Both the position numbers and the translations under genes were made by a program. Under the pieces are notes generated by a model that had not been told where the DNA came from, did no database searches, and saw only the letters and a list, made by a program, of their open reading frames with translations. A DNA stretch of 64,000 bases from Arcuatula senhousia (lineage: Eukaryota; Mollusca; Bivalvia; Mytilida; Mytilidae), in the NCBI GenBank assembly GCA_963971305.1, contig OZ020305.1:2389001-2453000 (forward strand), in the 5' to 3' direction. Positions 1-12,083 of the stretch are shown here, in pieces. Positions within the stretch are counted from its first letter, which is position 1. The number at the start of each line of letters is the position of its first letter.

Positions 1-1252
1 TCAGTAAAATGTCTGAATTAGTAGGCATGTTCTGTTGTTCATTGTTTTCTTTCTCAATCTTTTTTCTGTCAATGTCATCAATTTTTATGGCTGATTTTCA
101 TCTCAGTTGTTGCAGTAGTTGACAGCTTTAACTGTAGTTGTCCTTGACTTGTTATTTTATAATCGATAAAATAATATAAAAAGTAGTCCTTACGAATTGT
201 GTGCGCATTGCGATGTGCACATCGACATTGTGGTGATTCCAAGATTTCAAAGTTGGCCTACAATCAATGGCATTACTGTGATTTACCACGGCTTAATCCT
301 TCTTGTTTTGCAATGTTTTGATTATTCCACTAGTCAATGTCCCATTAAGTTTTATTATCTAGACTTAAATTACTCTTACTATGATTGTTTGCTCTTAATT
401 TAAAAAAATCAATAATCTAAGGGCTGTAATCAAAACCGTGTAACTCAGGTGACTGCTGAATACAGTTAAAATATATAGGAAAAATTTTTGGAGGGTATTG
501 GAGTGGCCCCATATCAGAGGTGGCCAGGTTTGACTGTACAATGTAGTTCTATTTGTCATATAGGCTACAAGACAGGCTATGCCATCCTTGTACCAAAAGC
601 AGACAGACTAGATACTTGTGTTATCTGTCTGCAGAAGATACCATGAGACGATGCTTTATGGCACACCTTGGTCTTTGCATATAAAATAGAGTAATTTTTC
701 CAAAAAATATGCTTAAAAAAATTTGTTTGATAGAAATTACATGTCTATAAAATGTTGACTAAAAAAACATATTTTAGAGGCCATAGGTTTTTACATATTC
801 AAAAATAAACACATACCTGTTTTGGAAATGTTGTTTTACTTGTTTTAAAGATGTGTCATCTTTATTAAATAAAAAATCTTCTTTTTTTTTCATTTTTTTA
901 AAATCAAAGTGAAACAGTTACTCATTTGGGTAAATACTCCCCATTTCGAAGGTTGTGCCCAACCTTATAGAAGCAAAGGTAAAACAAAGATCCAATCAAA
1001 TAATACAAAGTCAAAGGCCAAAGAGACAAACACAAAACCATCACAACAAAGCAAATAAAAACAGACACAACAACCAAACTGCAATCAGCAACCTGACCTG
1101 ACAAGTTAAAACGAGAGTTAAAAAAAAAAAGAGTTGGCAGTTATAATAATCATGATAATTGTAAGTTAATTTCAAAAATCATATAAATCACCTACCATAA
1201 GTGCACAAGGTTGTTGAAACTGTATGAAATTAAATCTATCATTTTTTTGTAG
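1..1252. other. AT-rich upstream sequence, probably STOML2 intron
   Basis: No exon, RNA gene or clear repeat could be supported here. The stretch is A+T-rich with poly-T and poly-A runs (for example 881-900). If the first STOML2 exon lies outside the window, this is its first intron. No phase-compatible start exon was recognised. Confidence 0.4.
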
Positions 1253-4200
1253 AGCGTTATTAATCACACATCAAAGAGAAATATTAGTCGGCATGGACTA
1301 CCTATGAATACATTAATAGTGTTTGTTCCTACACAAGAGGCATGGGTTGTAGAAAGATTTGGAAAATTTACAAGAATTCTTGAACCCGTGAGTAGAAACA
1401 ATATTATAGCAAAGTTTCCTCTCATGTAATTATCAGTTGTTTAGGATTTCTGACATTTAAAAAAAATTGTTGAAGTCCAGTAATGTTTATTCTGTATAAG
1501 ATTTTAAAATCATTACCAAATTAAACCATTTTTAACATTGGGTAATGGACAATGTATTCTGGTTGATAACATGTATCCGTAGGATAAGCATACATGTACA
1601 TAACTGGTACTTTAATAACTTTATCAGTCATTTTATACATGTATCATCTTCACAAGCCACATACACATTGTAACCCTTGCATTGATGTTTTATATCAGAT
1701 AGAAGATAAAGGGATGTGGAATAATTGTATGCAACACAACATTTAAAAAATCCACAATGGAAAACAGCCAGCAGCCTTTAATGTGACCAGTGGTTGCTGC
1801 TCACTGTTTTGCAATTGACCCTGGATTGAAAATAAACTACATATGATTCAAGCTTAATCCTAAAATGCCAATGAGAGATCCTTGTCTTAACAAATAACAA
1901 TTTACATAAATTCAATGAATACAAACAACAACTTTGATAAAGATTCCTGGCTTAGGACAAATGTAGGACAAGCACATTTAGAATGTGGCACAGGGTTAAA
2001 CTAGTTTTTTTGGGACCAAACTTCCAGAGCATTCATTATTGTTATGTTTTTATCTTTTAATGTTACATGTATGTATGAAATGTTTGCCTTTATCTTTTCA
2101 TTTCAGGGATTGAACTTCTTGTTCCCAGTGATAGACAAGGTTCATTATGTACAAAGTTTAAAAGAAATAGCAATAGATATACCTCAACAAGCAGCTATCA
2201 CCATGGGTAAATACATCACACTGATTGTGTTTGCCTAATTTTATCTCAGGATATAAGACTTTTTCCTCTAGAGAGAGTTTCCCAAATGTCAAAAAAAAAA
2301 GGCTTAAAATTTTCCCAACAAAGGATTAAAATTTCCCAAAAGATAAAATGTGAAGCAGAAAAATGGTATATCATTTTAAGTTTGCTAAACATGATGATGA
2401 ACTGCAAGGGAAATAGAGTATGATTGATATTTTATTTTCTTTCAGTTCTTCATATGATTAATAGGAAATTTTACCTAAAAATCAAGGTTTTATATAAAGA
2501 AAACTTTATTTAAAATTTTCAAATTCTCATAAAATGAGGCATACATGTATTTTCCCGATAAAAAAGGACAGGGGCAGTTTTAAAAATTCCAACAAAATCA
2601 CTGCATCATGGCTCATGAGTTAAAAAATAAATATACAATTTGCATGACCCATTATATACAAATCTTTGACTTAATATTTGAACAACATGGATTACATATT
2701 ATTTACCGGTACCCATTTCTACTTCCTGAATATAGCAGTCTTGTTAATTTTGAATTCTTATGACCTGTGAAAATATGTTACTGTAGTCATGGAAATTAAA
2801 CAATAGTATATAAGAAAATTATATTTTTTTCAACAAGAAAAGTTCACATTTTTCTAATGTCTGTGAAATCCACTTGTCTGATCAAAGAAGAAAAAAAATA
2901 TTGTTAGAATACACGTACATGTATAATTTGGGTTTTGATGTTTCCGTAAATTGTAACTGAACTTAAATTGTCTACATTTCTAGTCTGTTATTGTTATATA
3001 CACTTTTATGTTACAGATAATGTGACCTTGAACTTAGATGGAGTGTTATATTTACGAGTTATTGATCCACACAAGGTACATTTAAGTAAACTACAAATAG
3101 ATAACACTTGCACATGTCTTAATAGGACTTTTAAACTTGCTGAATTATCTGATTGTAATGCTTGCTTACAAGGATGTTTAAAACAGTTTACTGCAGATTC
3201 TAATAGATATACACATAAAACCTACAACAATGGACAAGAATACCGGTAGGAAAATTGTATAAGCTGTTTTACCTTAGTGATAGTTAAAGTCTTATTTGGT
3301 TATACCTATGTACTTTTTAGAAATATATTAAAGATGAAACCATTAAATTGTGTGATTATAAAGAGATAAAAGGGCTTTTTTTTGTTGTGACAGTATTACA
3401 CCAATTTTATTCAATGTTTATCTAAACATTTAAAAAAAAAATAATTCCTATAGATGACGTCTAAATAACATCCATTAAAACCAGCTACTGTGGTTTCTTA
3501 AATTCTTGGTTCTGAAATCTGTAGCATACAAATCAATATTAGATATACTTTTCATGGAGTATCAAATTTTGTGGATCAAGGCCACCGACGATAACCACAA
3601 AAATTGATTCCCCACAAAGATAATATAACCACAGTATTTTAGAATCTGCTTGAAAACCACAAAAACCTGTCAACTCTAACCAGTGGTTACTGCCTTCCTA
3701 ATGTCTGTATTGCATGAACCTTGTAATAATTGTAGGCCAGTTATGGTGTAGAAGATGCAGAGTTTGCCATCACACAGCTGGCCCAGACAACTATGAGATC
3801 AGAAATAGGAAAGATTGCCTTAGATACTGTGTTCCGAGAACGAGAGGTCCTAAATGTACAAATTGTTGGTAAGTAATAAAAGTATACAAGAGGCGCTGAA
3901 CATCAACATTAATTGCCAATCAAAAAGACCATTTTGCAGATTAGGAAATTCACTAAAAATGTAGCCAGCCCTGAATTAGGTTTTAACCAGTTTCTTTTAT
4001 AAACTTAAGTCATTTTTTTCAGAATTTAAGCTAGCCCTGCCCAAAAAATATCAGTCACGGACTGGCAGACAGGCTCTGCATTTTGGCTAATTATTTGATA
4101 ATGTTCTTGACATTGAGGAGTTAAAATGACTTCCATGTTTCCAGCATAATAAACCAGGAATAAAACAATGTGTCAGATTTGTAGATTTATTTAATTTTCA

Positions 4201-7200
4201 GGAAGGAAAGACAATTTTTATAGCTGTGCTATCTGCTTAAAAAGAAAAATTTTTATTATGAATTTTGTTGGCAATAAAGATGATAACAAAATTACTAAAC
4301 TGTGGTGATCAATCTCAAATGTCCAAGAAAAAAGCAATAAAGACCACAATGGACAAGACTTGATATAGGCATTTCAAAACAAACAGTGCAGACAACATTT
4401 AGCCACCAAATAATAAATACAATAAATGTTGCAAATATTTTGTTCTTAGAAATGACAGTTAATATGTAGCATGAAATTATGCTGATGGCAGAAATTTACA
4501 TATTAATGAATATTTTGTGTATTTTTACAGAGGCACTGAACAAAGCAGCTGATGCCTGGGGACTGACGTGTCTGAGATACGAAATCAGTAAGTCCAAATA
4601 AGTCACATCAGTGTTACCCTTGCAGGATAGAAACACCAATGTTCATGTTTGTGTTGACATTTAGGAGAAAGAATTTAAAAAAAATAAAAAAGCACATGGT
4701 CATGATACGAAATCAGTAAGTCCAAATTTAGAAGCTAATTTTGAAGGATTCAAATTTTCTGCTTCATTTGCAATGTCATTTCAAGGCAGGATTTAAAAAT
4801 ATGTCTACTTTTACTTCACCATACATTATCTTTAGAATAGATAAAAGGATATAACAATTAATGGAAAATTACTTGTTATACAGTTTGAAAAAAAAATACT
4901 TTCATTGTATTTTTGAACATCTAAATACTAGAAGTAATTTAATAGAAAATAAATAAATAACTGTTTGTTTAATATACGATATTGAGATGTGGAATAAGTG
5001 TACGCGACACAAAAATATCTTTTATCCTTTTGAGTTTTTGCATTTGCCTTAGAAATTTTTTTTACACAAATTGTAAATGTATTTACAGGGGACATAAAGT
5101 TACCCTCCAGAATTCAGGAAGCCATGCAGATGCAGGTGGAAGCTGAAAGACGAAAGAGAGCATCAATCTTGGAATCAGAAGGTACACAGGCAATTTTGGT
5201 TAATGTTAATTTAACATTAAAAATTAACGTTAAATTAGTGTTAATCGAGCTTCGATTGTTAATTTCATGTTAAAGTTTAACATTTGACTTCACATAATTC
5301 AACAGGAAAATTAACGTTGAAAAGTTTAACACTAAATTAGTGTTAATTTTTAACACTAAATTAACATTAAGCTAACGTTACCTTAATGTTAAATTAGTGT
5401 TACATTAACGTTAAATTAATGTTAATTGAGCTTAACGTTAATTTAACGTTAAGACAAATTGCCTGTGTATAATGTGGGAATTTTATGTTTTCTGCAAATT
5501 CCTCTCAATAAATGTTTTTAGTTAGAATTGTCAACATTATTAAACCTCAGTTCACATTTCACATAATCTTAACCTCTTAACCATGTAAACCCCTGGTTTA
5601 TTTTGACATAATATAGAGTTGTGCTTAAAGAAATTCATTGTCATAGGATATCATTTAGGGGAAATTGAATTTGATATATCTAGAATTAAATTTGAAGTAG
5701 GAATATAGTTTTAAAAGTATTATTATTTGTTGGGTATCAATTTTCTTGGTTTTCGTTGGTCTGGAAATACCAGTCCCACAAAAGAAGAAATTATAAATTA
5801 TTTGCTGCTATGAATTTGTAAAAACCATGAAATCAGAAACTCATGAAAATTGATGTCCATGAATTTTAGGACTTTCTTTGTATATTAAGAATATATATAT
5901 TTATATGATATTGATTTTAGGTGTTAGAGAGGCAGATATAAATGTAGCAGAGGGTAAAAAGAGAGCTAAAGTCTTAAATTCTGAAGCTAATAAAATAGAA
6001 CAGATTAACAATGCTACAGGTAAGTTAAAGGAAATAAATATAAACCTACAAATTAAAACAAACAATGGACAAACATGCGGCAAAATAAAACAAGCATTGC
6101 AACATCATGGACATAGGACTTGGGGCTTTTCCAAGAAAATATTTACTATGAGGTCAGAACTCACTTACTAATGTAGAATACAACCAACAAAATTTTATTA
6201 ATCATTTTTAAAAATCTTGTTAGCATTTAGAAATATAGCTTCTTACATTGTTTTAAGTGGATTATCAGATTTCTCAATCAATATAGTTAAATGATGGAAT
6301 TTAAGCTCGAGACTCTGTCGAGAGCTTAAAATCCTGACATTTAACTATTGAGATTGAGAAATCTAATAATCCAATAGAAATGATGTAAGACGCTGTTTCT
6401 CTAATTTTCCGGAAAACCCAATAGTTTGGTTAAAATTTAAATTCTCCTAACCTTTGATTTGGTCAGTATATTACGTATAACGCTATACCAATAGTTTCAA
6501 ATTAATAAAAGTAGTCTAAACATTTAGGTTTTTATTATATTCATAAACATAATTTATAATAACATAATAATAACAATTGTGTCAGAAAATATAAAAGTAA
6601 ACTAAAATATATTGTGACTGTCTAAAGGAACTACATTCATCGGCGAATGTTTTTCTTGCAGTTTTCGGTAGCAATAGCCACGCCTACTGTAAAATTGACC
6701 AATCAATTAATGAGAACTTGAAATTCTCTAGAGAGAAGAAATATTTTTTCACAACTGGCTGGAAAGTAGTTAAATCGGATGAAAATTAGAGAAACATGTT
6801 TTACCCACCACAAAGAAAATAAAAATTGAAGAGATTCCCCCCCCCCCCTTTCGTACATTTTTTCCTGGAAAAGCAAAATAGAATTAAAGTTAATATACAT
6901 GTAATAAAATAAAACCTGGCATTACTTTGTCAAACGCTCCAAAACCTTGTCCTGGATCTTTCTGCAATTTTTCACAGTGACTAGACCATGATAGCCACAC
7001 ATGCACTTTTCCTTTCCAGAAGGTGTTACTTTCCTCTGTGTCAAACATTTAATGAACATTTGGGTCAGAAAATTCAAATGCCAAATTAAACCAGTTTCAT
7101 GTTGGCTGCTTCACAAGGAACATCTGAGTATTCAATACAGCTTAGAGAAAACTTATTTCAGCAATAGTTTACATTTTATTGTGTATTTACAGGTGAAGCT

Positions 7201-8508
7201 GAAGCCATTTTAGCCAAAGCCAATGCTAAAGCAAAGGCTATCTCAGTTGTAGCTGAATCCATATGTAGAGAGGTAATTCTCCTACATACTCTTTCTAATA
7301 GATTAAGAATTAGCTGATTGTTTTGGGGTCTGAGTGACTGAATGTTCTACAATTCAAGTATACTACAAAACTATTGTTCATGACAAGAATATTTACAGTT
7401 TGAAATGCAGTCAGCTGAAAGTTAGCAGTTTTCTCTTGGTACTCTGGTTTCCGTCACCTGAACATACTACAATGTATCTTTTTTAAACTTTTCTGTGTCT
7501 GAACAGATGTTAAGTCACACAAATAGTCTACCTTTCATTTTTATAGAAGTCAGACTTCAAAAAAGTAAAAGAATGCAAATTTGGCACCCAACTAAAGAAC
7601 CAACAGGGTTAAGAGAGCTAGCTATAGTTGTTAGTTGTTAAAATTCCTTTATTCAGACATGAAGACTCTTGAGGAGGGGGAAGTGTAATAGGACAATTTA
7701 GATACCTGGGTTCAGGTAGAAAATATAGAGATGCAAATTATCAACTTGACTAACATGACTGAAGGTTTAAATCTTTATCATAAGAACTGGCTTGTCACCA
7801 GGGCAATGAGGGTTTGATCCTTGGTGGCGGTGATGTGTATCATGCTCTCTGGTTACATAGGAGAGTTCATTTGTTATATTTTTTCGCTTTATTTTTAGAA
7901 TGGTGTAAATGCAGTGTCTTATAACGTAGCAGAACAATATGTGTCAGCATTTGGTAACTTAGCCAAGGAAGGGAATACAGTATTACTACCAGCTAATACA
8001 GGAGATGTAGGAAGTATGGTGTCACAGGTATGTTTCTGTCCCTGGTAAAAAAATACTCTAGCTTCAACTGGGGGCTGCACAAATCATGGTGCAGAACTGT
8101 TAGAACATCCAGAACAGGACTTAATGAATCGGAACACTGTTCTGAACAGATTCTGTCTGTTCCGGATTGAGAGGTGGTGTAGATGGAACAGTGACGTAAT
8201 GACCACGTGTTTCATTTGTATCATTTACCAATACACCACTTTTATAAAATACTTTTAGGCCAGAAAGTGTTAAATAATTATTAATGTTTGTAGGAAATTA
8301 AATATTTGATTAAGTAATTTTTAAAAGACGACTTAAGAAAAATCACTGGAATCTGGTTCTCTCCAGAACTACTGAAGCCCACTTGAATCACAGGGGAGTT
8401 CATAACATTTGGAATCAGTACGGAACAGCTAACCTGTGCAGTCCCTTGAAGAACACATCAAAGAGAAGCTAGTGTAACTCAAATATATTATTTTTACCTG
8501 CGTCGCTG

Positions 8509-8548
<40 letters not shown>

Positions 8549-10830
8549 CCGTCTGTCAGTCAGTCGCGTAAAGGGGTGCCTGTCTTGTGTAATCTGAATC
8601 TCAAAAACCAAACACTAGATCTTTCTGAAATTTAAGACAGTGATAACATATATATTGAAGATGTGCACCTCCCCTTTTGGTGTCCATTTTATCATTCTGT
8701 TTATAATTAGGGGCCAAAAATGGGCAAAAAAAGCAACTTTTTTAATTGTTTCCACAATAACTTTTGTTCTGGTTGACCAAATGCTATGAAACTTTACAGT
8801 AATGTTACTTACAATTAAAGGAAGAATTGGTATGATTTTGGGTGTCCCTTCTTTTTTAATTTGAAATAAGGGGCCAAAAAATGGCTAAAAAATGAAACTT
8901 TTATTAGTTTTTTACAATAACTAAAGTATTGATATTTTATTTTTTAATAATGTTCATTATCATTAAGAAACTGATTGGCATGATTTTTTAGGTCTTCCCT
9001 TTTTTGTTCAGAAATTTTAAAAAGGCCCAAAAGGGGCAAAAATTCAACTTTTTTATTTAAGGTCGATTTTAACATGTTTTGGGGCAAGATAATTTTTGTC
9101 ATATATTCATACATGTGACGGATCAGTGATGACAAAGCTGGAGATTTTGATTTTTTTGGCTGGAGATTGGACCAAAAAGCGGGAGATTTTCAAAGCCCAT
9201 TAAAATTGCATTTCGATGTCAATTGGGGGCACTAGCGTGTGCCAAATATACATGGCTTTCACTGATTAATCTCAAACTGTTTATACAATCATCAGGTCAA
9301 TTATGGCAATAAACCTTTAATTAACACCTTTACCTGTTAAATCAACGTTTACCTAATTGACAAACCCCTAAAACAACGGAAATGTTTTATGACTGAACAA
9401 TTAAAAGGTCTACAAAACTAAAATTTTGTCATGTCTTAAAAAAGCGGGAGATTACACAAAAAGTCGGGAGAACGGGAGATGGATCAAAAAGTCGGGAGAT
9501 TTCGTCTCCCGGCGGGAGAATCACATGTATGTATATTGGATATAAAATAGAGGATAAATTTCTTCTTGACCCTTCCTTTTCTATTTAGCAATTAGGGGTC
9601 AAAAGGGGGGAAATTGAAACTTAATTTTTGTCTGGTTTTGTGTGTGTTTTTTATATTATTGTTAGATACATCTATAAGGATCTTAGATATTTTTATTTCT
9701 TAATATTCATTGTCTTTCTATAAATTGGGATGTATGTGCATGATGTGACAAATATGATTTGTCAGTCCACCATAGGATGCATGTGTCAAAAACTATTTAA
9801 TGTCCATATTGGGCCTAGAACGTACAGGGTTCAATGTTTTGCCATGCAAAGCAGGGCCAGATATCAATTGCTCTTGTTTTTAAATGAACATTCAGACTTT
9901 AAATTTAGTATAGTAACCACAATTTTATTGGCCTTTGACTACATTTCTTAAAAATTGCTGTATTATATTATATAAATTGAAGTCTTTAGGACTCCGTACG
10001 GCAACCCCGCCTAGCATATAATGCATGCCGCTTATAGCGTGACGCTACGGTGACTCTCTAAGAAAGGAGTTCCTACAACGTCCTTATAAACGTCATGCAT
10101 TACACACCCCGGAATCTACTATTTTTGAGTATAGTATAATCGCTAATGCTATAGGGTCGTTCCGAAGGAACATTACAGTATTTTGTATACTGTAATGAAG
10201 AAATACAAAACAAATTCTACTATATCTTTACCAGCTTTGAGAAAACTGGGGTAAAAATCATATTATTTTATTAAATTTATAGAAATTTGGCAATCTCTTC
10301 ATTTATTAAAGCACGATGAAATGCAATTTTTGCAGACAAAAAGATTGGCAAATTATTAATGTACTTGAGAAATATTCTCTATTCTCATACTCTTTTTAAA
10401 AAATAGCCACCTAATATACTCTCAAAGATGAAGCTGATGTTTATGTTTTCAGACTTTTTAGTGTATTAATGATATCATTATATCATGCATGTTGTCATCA
10501 ACATGGGAAATCAATTAAATATGTAAAAAGCAGGTTTAACTACTAAATTTCATCAAAATTATGAAGACGGTAAAAATTGTTGTGCAAACTACATAATAAA
10601 ATTTCTGAATTATTTCTTTTTCTTTACAGGCAATGGCTATATACAACAATCTATCGGAAACAAATAAACACAGACCATCAAAAGTGAAAAGAATAAACAA
10701 TCCAGATACTCCAAAATATACCAGTGAAATAGGAGATGATTTAGACATTGGAACTTCCTCAGAACCTAATGAAACAATTTCAGAAAAACTAGATTGGGAT
10801 CATTTTGATGTGACCGACAAGAAAAAATAA
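1253..10830 (+). CDS. STOML2: Stomatin-like protein 2, mitochondrial (10 exons, N-terminal exon missing)
   Basis: SLP-2 is an SPFH/prohibitin-family scaffold of the mitochondrial inner membrane that binds cardiolipin and prohibitins and supports respiratory-complex and protease assembly (family knowledge). Exons read from GT-AG junctions: 1253-1387, 2107-2206, 3017-3075, 3736-3868, 4531-4587, 5089-5181, 5921-6019, 7193-7272, 7899-8027, 10630-10830. Phases agree throughout, giving 361 codons and TAA. Recognisable blocks are FVPTQEAWVVERFGKF and RILEPGLNFLFPVIDKVHYV (SPFH start), DNVTLNLDGVLYLRVIDPHK, FAITQLAQTTMRSEIGK, MQMQVEAERRKRAS, INVAEGKKRAKVL (coiled coil) and VAEQYVSAFGNLAKEGNT. Vertebrate SLP-2 is about 356 residues, so only the targeting presequence appears to be missing; its exon is probably upstream of the window. 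The first exon here is open back to its acceptor. The C-terminal tail is acidic and differs from vertebrates. A possible AATAAA overlaps the stop codon and another is at 11315. Confidence 0.94.
1711..2021 (+). repeat. Interspersed repeat family A (ccagcagcc element), near full-length copy
   Basis: This copy begins with a gatgtggaataa-type head and carries the core ccagcagcctttaatgtgacc. It ends near the gattcctggcttaggaca and gggttaaact tail. The same order of blocks recurs at 18010-18350, and partial copies occur at 4984, 22873, 24137, 27996, 40867 and 42516. The copies lie in introns and between genes. A length of about 310-340 bp without coding capacity suggests a SINE- or MITE-like element. 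The class is not established. Confidence 0.7.
3486..3636. repeat. Short inverted-repeat element in STOML2 intron
   Basis: The ends actgtggtt and aaccacagt form a terminal inverted repeat around about 150 bp. It lies between exons 3017-3075 and 3736-3868, about 100 bp upstream of the next acceptor. It has no coding capacity and looks MITE-like. No target duplication was clear. Confidence 0.45.
4984..5030 (+). repeat. Interspersed repeat family A, 5' fragment
   Basis: The block gagatgtggaataagtgtac followed by gcgacaca matches the head of the family A repeat at 42516 and 24137. It breaks off before the ccagcagcc core. It lies in the intron just upstream of exon 5089-5181. Confidence 0.55.
5185..5467. 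mobile_element. 283-bp palindromic MITE with TA target duplication, at the splice donor
   Basis: The ends cacaggcaatttt and aaattgcctgtg are inverted copies, flanked by TA at 5183-5184 and 5468-5469, as in Tc1/mariner-type insertions. The interior is almost entirely permutations of ttaacgttaa and ttaatgttaa, giving a self-complementary AT-rich body. The left TA supplies positions +2 and +3 of the intron: the exon ends at 5181 and the donor reads gtacac, running into the element. No transposase is present. Confidence 0.72.
6236..6395. repeat. Fold-back element with about 75-bp arms
   Basis: The arm with cttacattg, ggattatcag and atttctcaatca is mirrored by tgagattgagaaatct, aataatcc and atgatgtaag. 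The centre reads aagctcgaga ctctg tcgagagctt, so the region can fold into one long imperfect hairpin. It sits in the intron after exon 5921-6019. It has no coding potential and resembles the fold-back elements at 31110 and 22138 in form, not in sequence. Confidence 0.7.
8493..9880 (+). repeat. Hairpin-headed interspersed element in the last STOML2 intron, with internal insertion
   Basis: It starts with a short hairpin (cctgcgtcgctgaaggcg then aaagcagg), followed by a GTCC-rich stretch. The body repeats aggggccaaaaatggg-type blocks with a ctatgaaacttta box. It ends near ttgctcttgttt. A 9125-9530 segment with repeated gggagatt motifs interrupts it and looks like a separate insertion. It has no coding capacity. 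It shares its architecture with other elements here (12084, 14693, 19032, 37870). It could be a non-autonomous Helitron or an undescribed class. Confidence 0.5.
9985..10200. repeat. Structured, GC-richer patch in last STOML2 intron
   Basis: Several nested inverted pairs are visible: taatgcatg with catgcatta, gttcc with ggaac, and attacagta with tactgtaat. The base composition is richer in G+C than the surrounding intron. No coding frame or known RNA was recognised. It is probably the remnant of a DNA element. Confidence 0.4.
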
Positions 10831-11640
10831 ATCAAAACTCTTTAATTTCAATGATGTTGCTAAATTTTACACCTTTTTCAAAGAAAAGGGAAAAGTTTTA
10901 ATGGTTTTTCTACATCAGTCCTTCATTCTGCAGCATGGTTTTAATGTTACAATTGTCCTACAAGCAACTACATTTGTACTTCCAGTCTCTTGTGATTTTA
11001 TTTTGATCAAAAGATTTTTATTTAACCATGAACCTGTCATAGTAGTAGTAGACCATCATTCAAAGTTTTGCAGCAAGTTTTCAGTGATCAATTAGCTGCT
11101 GTTTCAAATTGGCAGTTGTTGCTAAAAATATAAGTTTGTTGAATCATCACAAAAATGGTTTAACTGAGTAAACTAGGTATGCTGAGCTTAACAGTACAGT
11201 TTTGATCCGCCTTGGTTTCAAAATGACAGCTGTTTGATGCAATTCCCCCTGTGAAAAAGTCAAACTTGTCTGATTTCACCAAAATTTGATTTCAATGCAT
11301 ATTTTAGTACATTTAATAAAATAGTGTACTATCCAAGGTGATTTTGGCAAATTATTGTTCGTTTAATTTATATTCGTGACTTTATTATGAGTTCTCACTT
11401 TCCTGATTCTAATTGCAATTCAAGGTCTGTTATGTATCTTATTTACCCGGTAGATATTATTTATTCTTATTTAAATATGTTAAAACAATCAGAATAATTT
11501 TAATACTATACCCTAACTGAACAAATTTTTTAGAATCATCAGTAGCCATGTGGTTAATGAGGTGGACAATAGAGAGAAAAATTGATGGATCAAATCTAGA
11601 CATGGAGAAAATTTTTCAAAAATATGTTGAAAAACATACT
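10831..11640. other. STOML2 3' UTR and downstream sequence
   Basis: The sequence after the TAA at 10828-10830 has no further exon. An AATAAA at 11315-11320 is a candidate poly(A) signal. No RNA gene was seen. The repeat block begins at about 11650. Confidence 0.4.
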
Positions 11641-12083
11641 TTCTTCTTTTTTGTCTCACCTGCGACGAATGTCGCAAAAGGCGAGACTTAGATATGGTGA
11701 TTCCGGCGGCGGCGGTGGCGGCGTCCACAATTAGTTAAAGTTTTTGCTTAAGTCTGTTTTGTGTGTACTAGTTATGTTACACCATTGATATTTGGTATGC
11801 AGTTGCAACAGCATCAGTACAGATCAGTTTTAAAAAGGATTTCACCTGTATGCTCCTGCAGTCACTGTCTACTGACTGAAATTTTACACTGATTTTGCTG
11901 AGGTTAACCTTTTTTCTTACGTCTGTTTAACATGAAGCAGTTATGGTTCACCATTGATATTAGGTATGCACTTGCATTAGCATTAGTACAGATCAATTTC
12001 AAAAGGATTTCACCTGTATGCTCCTGCAGTCACGGTCTACTGACTTTGAAATTTTACACTGATTTGGCCGATGTTAACCTTTT

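Noticed and set aside
5878..6171. 97-codon frame as a separate gene
   Set aside because: It is STOML2 exon 5921-6019 extended into flanking intron; the donor at 6020 ends the real coding part.
6838..6847. C-run (also 27475-27484) as a sequence gap or G-quadruplex
   Set aside because: A single homopolymer run in AT-rich repeats; it does not have the four-tract pattern of a quadruplex.
8066..8446. Possible fold-back with gggctgcaca and tgtgcagtccc ends
   Set aside because: Only about 10 bases at the ends pair; the inner parts do not align well enough to claim an element.
10633..10830. Independent 65-codon gene
   Set aside because: It is the last exon of STOML2, in phase with exon 7899-8027 and preceded by a ctttacag acceptor.
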